A DNA stretch of 64,000 bases from Bacteroidota bacterium. GTDB lineage: Bacteria > Bacteroidota > Bacteroidia > Chitinophagales > Chitinophagaceae. A program made the translations under genes and the position numbers. Each line of letters opens with the position of its first letter. Within the stretch, counting starts at the first letter, position 1. This document shows, one piece after another, positions 62,472 to 64,000 of the stretch. The stretch is from the NCBI GenBank assembly GCA_018267965.1, contig JAFDXK010000003.1, positions 248,001 through 312,000 on the forward strand, written 5' to 3'. The notes under the pieces are model-generated. The model was not told where the DNA came from, did no database searches, and saw nothing but the letters and a program-made list of their open reading frames with translations.

Positions 62472-64000
62472 AAAAATCTGTTCCTATTGAGAAGTAAAAT
62501 AAAGGATCCTTCTTACGATTTTCTACATTCCATGCGGCGTCAAACCTTAGGAAATATCCGAAAATCATTGTTCTCAAACCGCCACCATAACCGATACCTA
62601 CACCATTTTTTTCATCATATATCGTCAATACAACCTGTTGGCTTGCTGCCGGGTTATTAGCAGCAGGTAACGTGCGGTTGTTTACTACACGCTGCGGCAA
62701 TGGCCACAGCCCTTGCCATGCAGAACCGATGTCGCCAAATGCTACCAATTGCAAATTTTTCAGAATAGACGATTGAATTGGTCTCTTAATAAATGTAGTT
62801 AACAGAGGCAACCTGAATTCAGTATTGATGATACCGTATGTATTACCATTGAACGAGTTTTGCTCATAACCACGTACATTAGTTCCAAGTGTTTCAAAAG
62901 CATACTTCTCACCTGCCCTCAACGGCACATTGCTGTTGTATTGAGAATTTATCCAGTTATCTACACCACCTACGTGATATAATATTTTCATTTTGCCACC
63001 TGATGTAGCACCGACAAATCTTGAAGCCCAAATAAAGTTTTTATAGATTTTCTTATAGTACCTGAAATCAGCACCTATATTATACAAACCGCCTGAACCA
63101 TCGAGGCTGTACAAATACTCACCAAATATTTTGTAGCGTGCGCCATAGTAAATATTCATTGTTGGTTTAACAGTGTTATCAAACACATATTCAACCCTGC
63201 TCATCATCCAGTTCTGGCGTTTGTTTGGCATTTCATATTTCAGGCTCAATGTATCCTGCGCTTTGAAACGCAATATGTCGGTACGATATCCAAGATTCAA
63301 CCTCAGACTACGCATCCTGTCAAACGGATAACTAACTGTTCCCTGGTATATACTGGTTACATTACGTCCTAACTGTTCATTTACCGTTACAAGGTTACCT
63401 AACTGGTCTACATAAGCAACATTATATGTATTACCAGTCTCGGCACGCAAATACAACAAACTCCAGTCTACCCTTCTTTTGGCATTTTCATACTGCATAA
63501 AGTAGGTCATACCATTGAAATCAATTGGTAATCTCAGACCGCCTGTTATCCTGTAATTTTCCATCAGGTCATACAAACTAGCTGTGAGCATACCACCCAA
63601 CTGAGGGTTAATATATCTTCCGCCTGTTTGTGCTACTGCCTGATACTTATTGAAAAGCACTGAATTATCAACCCTCACGCTGAAGAAATCAGGCTTAAGT
63701 GCCAATCGGTATGGCTGAGCCTTCATTTTCAGATACTCACTGTCTGCAGCCTGAACAATGTTGATTTCTGCATCATTGTTGTCTTGTCCTATTTTATTTC
63801 TTTTGCCCTTATCTCCGGATTCATCTTTAAATTCAGAACGGAATGTATTTCCGTCATTCATATTCACATCTTCTTTTTCGGGCTTTAAGGCATCAGTTAT
63901 ATTTTTATTCTTTTCTGTTTTCAGCAGTGATGTTTCTTCTAATACTTTCGGCACTGCAGCTTTATCTTTCAACAACTGAGGTTTATAATACACTTTATAT
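62470..64000 (-). CDS. BamA/TamA-family outer-membrane barrel protein, C-terminal part (5' end beyond window)
   Basis: About 510 codons of a leftward gene that runs off the right edge; the reading frame is still open at 64000 and the GTG at 63993 is probably an internal valine. The visible part is a 16-strand-like barrel of the Omp85 type: segments include FRYYKKIYKNFIWASRFVGA, GEKYAFETLGTNVRGYEQNSF and a C-terminal strand ending FYFSIGTDF, with the terminal Phe required for barrel insertion. GVGIGYGGGLRTMIFGYFLRFDAAW near the end is typical. POTRA domains would lie outside the window. Whether it is BamA itself or a TamA-like relative cannot be decided. Confidence 0.85.
   Translation of the reverse strand, partial: YKVYYKPQLLKDKAAVPKVLEETSLLKTEKNKNITDALKPEKEDVNMNDGNTFRSEFKDESGDKGKRNKIGQDNNDAEINIVQAADSEYLKMKAQPYRLALKPDFFSVRVDNSVLFNKYQAVAQTGGRYINPQLGGMLTASLYDLMENYRITGGLRLPIDFNGMTYFMQYENAKRRVDWSLLYLRAETGNTYNVAYVDQLGNLVTVNEQLGRNVTSIYQGTVSYPFDRMRSLRLNLGYRTDILRFKAQDTLSLKYEMPNKRQNWMMSRVEYVFDNTVKPTMNIYYGARYKIFGEYLYSLDGSGGLYNIGADFRYYKKIYKNFIWASRFVGATSGGKMKILYHVGGVDNWINSQYNSNVPLRAGEKYAFETLGTNVRGYEQNSFNGNTYGIINTEFRLPLLTTFIKRPIQSSILKNLQLVAFGDIGSAWQGLWPLPQRVVNNRTLPAANNPAASQQVVLTIYDEKNGVGIGYGGGLRTMIFGYFLRFDAAWNVENRKKDPLFYFSIGTDF

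Noticed and set aside
1-64000. tRNA, rRNA, tmRNA, insertion sequences or prophage genes
   Set aside because: I read the larger intergenic stretches and found no clover-leaf or rRNA sequence, no transposase, integrase or phage structural gene, and no flanking direct repeats.

Overview
The window is chromosomal DNA from a member of the Bacteroidota, most likely of the Chitinophagales type. The signs are a C-terminal type IX secretion (T9SS) sorting domain, TonB-receptor-like barrels with carboxypeptidase-regulatory-like N-termini, a sensor kinase with a periplasmic propeller, an Rpb6-type omega subunit, promoters with the TAnnTTTG -7 element, A-rich leaders with few Shine-Dalgarno sites, and the clade's order of cell-wall genes. 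Genes are dense and look intact. I see no rRNA, tRNA, CRISPR array, insertion sequence or prophage. The GT and BamA-like ends aside, only the first and last genes are cut by the window edge.

Layout. 1-5.8 kb: a large T9SS-exported protein fusing a phytase-like esterase propeller to a PhoX-like domain, then a di-haem cytochrome c peroxidase and a small c-type cytochrome lipoprotein. 6.1-9.9 kb: a glycosyltransferase, a DUF4159 protein, the 16S rRNA methyltransferase RsmE, an ECF-like sigma factor and a small secreted basic protein. 10.1-26.1 kb: a complete leftward division and cell-wall (dcw) cluster, mraZ-rsmH-ftsL-ftsI-murE-mraY-murD-ftsW-murG-murC-ftsQ-ftsA-ftsZ, with genes overlapping or almost touching. 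26.4-31.9 kb, rightward apart from one gene: bamD, the omega subunit, a YjjG-like nucleotidase, a DciA-like protein (leftward), a lipoprotein and dnaK.

32-36.9 kb: an unknown exported protein, a small charged protein, a DinB-like protein, and a tight set of a PLP trans-sulfuration-type lyase, a 3-oxoadipyl-CoA-type thiolase and an ACMSD-type decarboxylase. 37-48.1 kb: two TonB-receptor-like outer-membrane proteins, a propeller sensor kinase with its LuxR-type regulator, an APC permease and a YkgJ-type cysteine-cluster protein. 48.3-55 kb: SMC, a polytopic GT-C-like protein, an OafA-like acyltransferase and a lipoprotein. 55.2-64 kb: an HscA-like Hsp70, aspartate kinase with an aminotransferase, and envelope genes (OstA-like, MlaD-like, and a BamA/TamA-like barrel running off the right edge).

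How the genes fit together. Most of the window builds the envelope. The dcw cluster makes and divides a wall that is meso-DAP type by the MurE DNPR motif; BamD and the BamA-like barrel insert outer-membrane proteins; OstA-like and MlaD-like proteins serve LPS and lipid traffic. I found no convincing undescribed multi-gene system. The best leads are two triplets of CAACA phased at exactly 10 bp before the glycosyltransferase, the esterase-PhoX fusion beside the haem proteins, a long Lys/Pro-rich tail on FtsQ, the structured spacer between mraZ and bamD, and a terminator hairpin that overlaps the putative promoter of mlaD.
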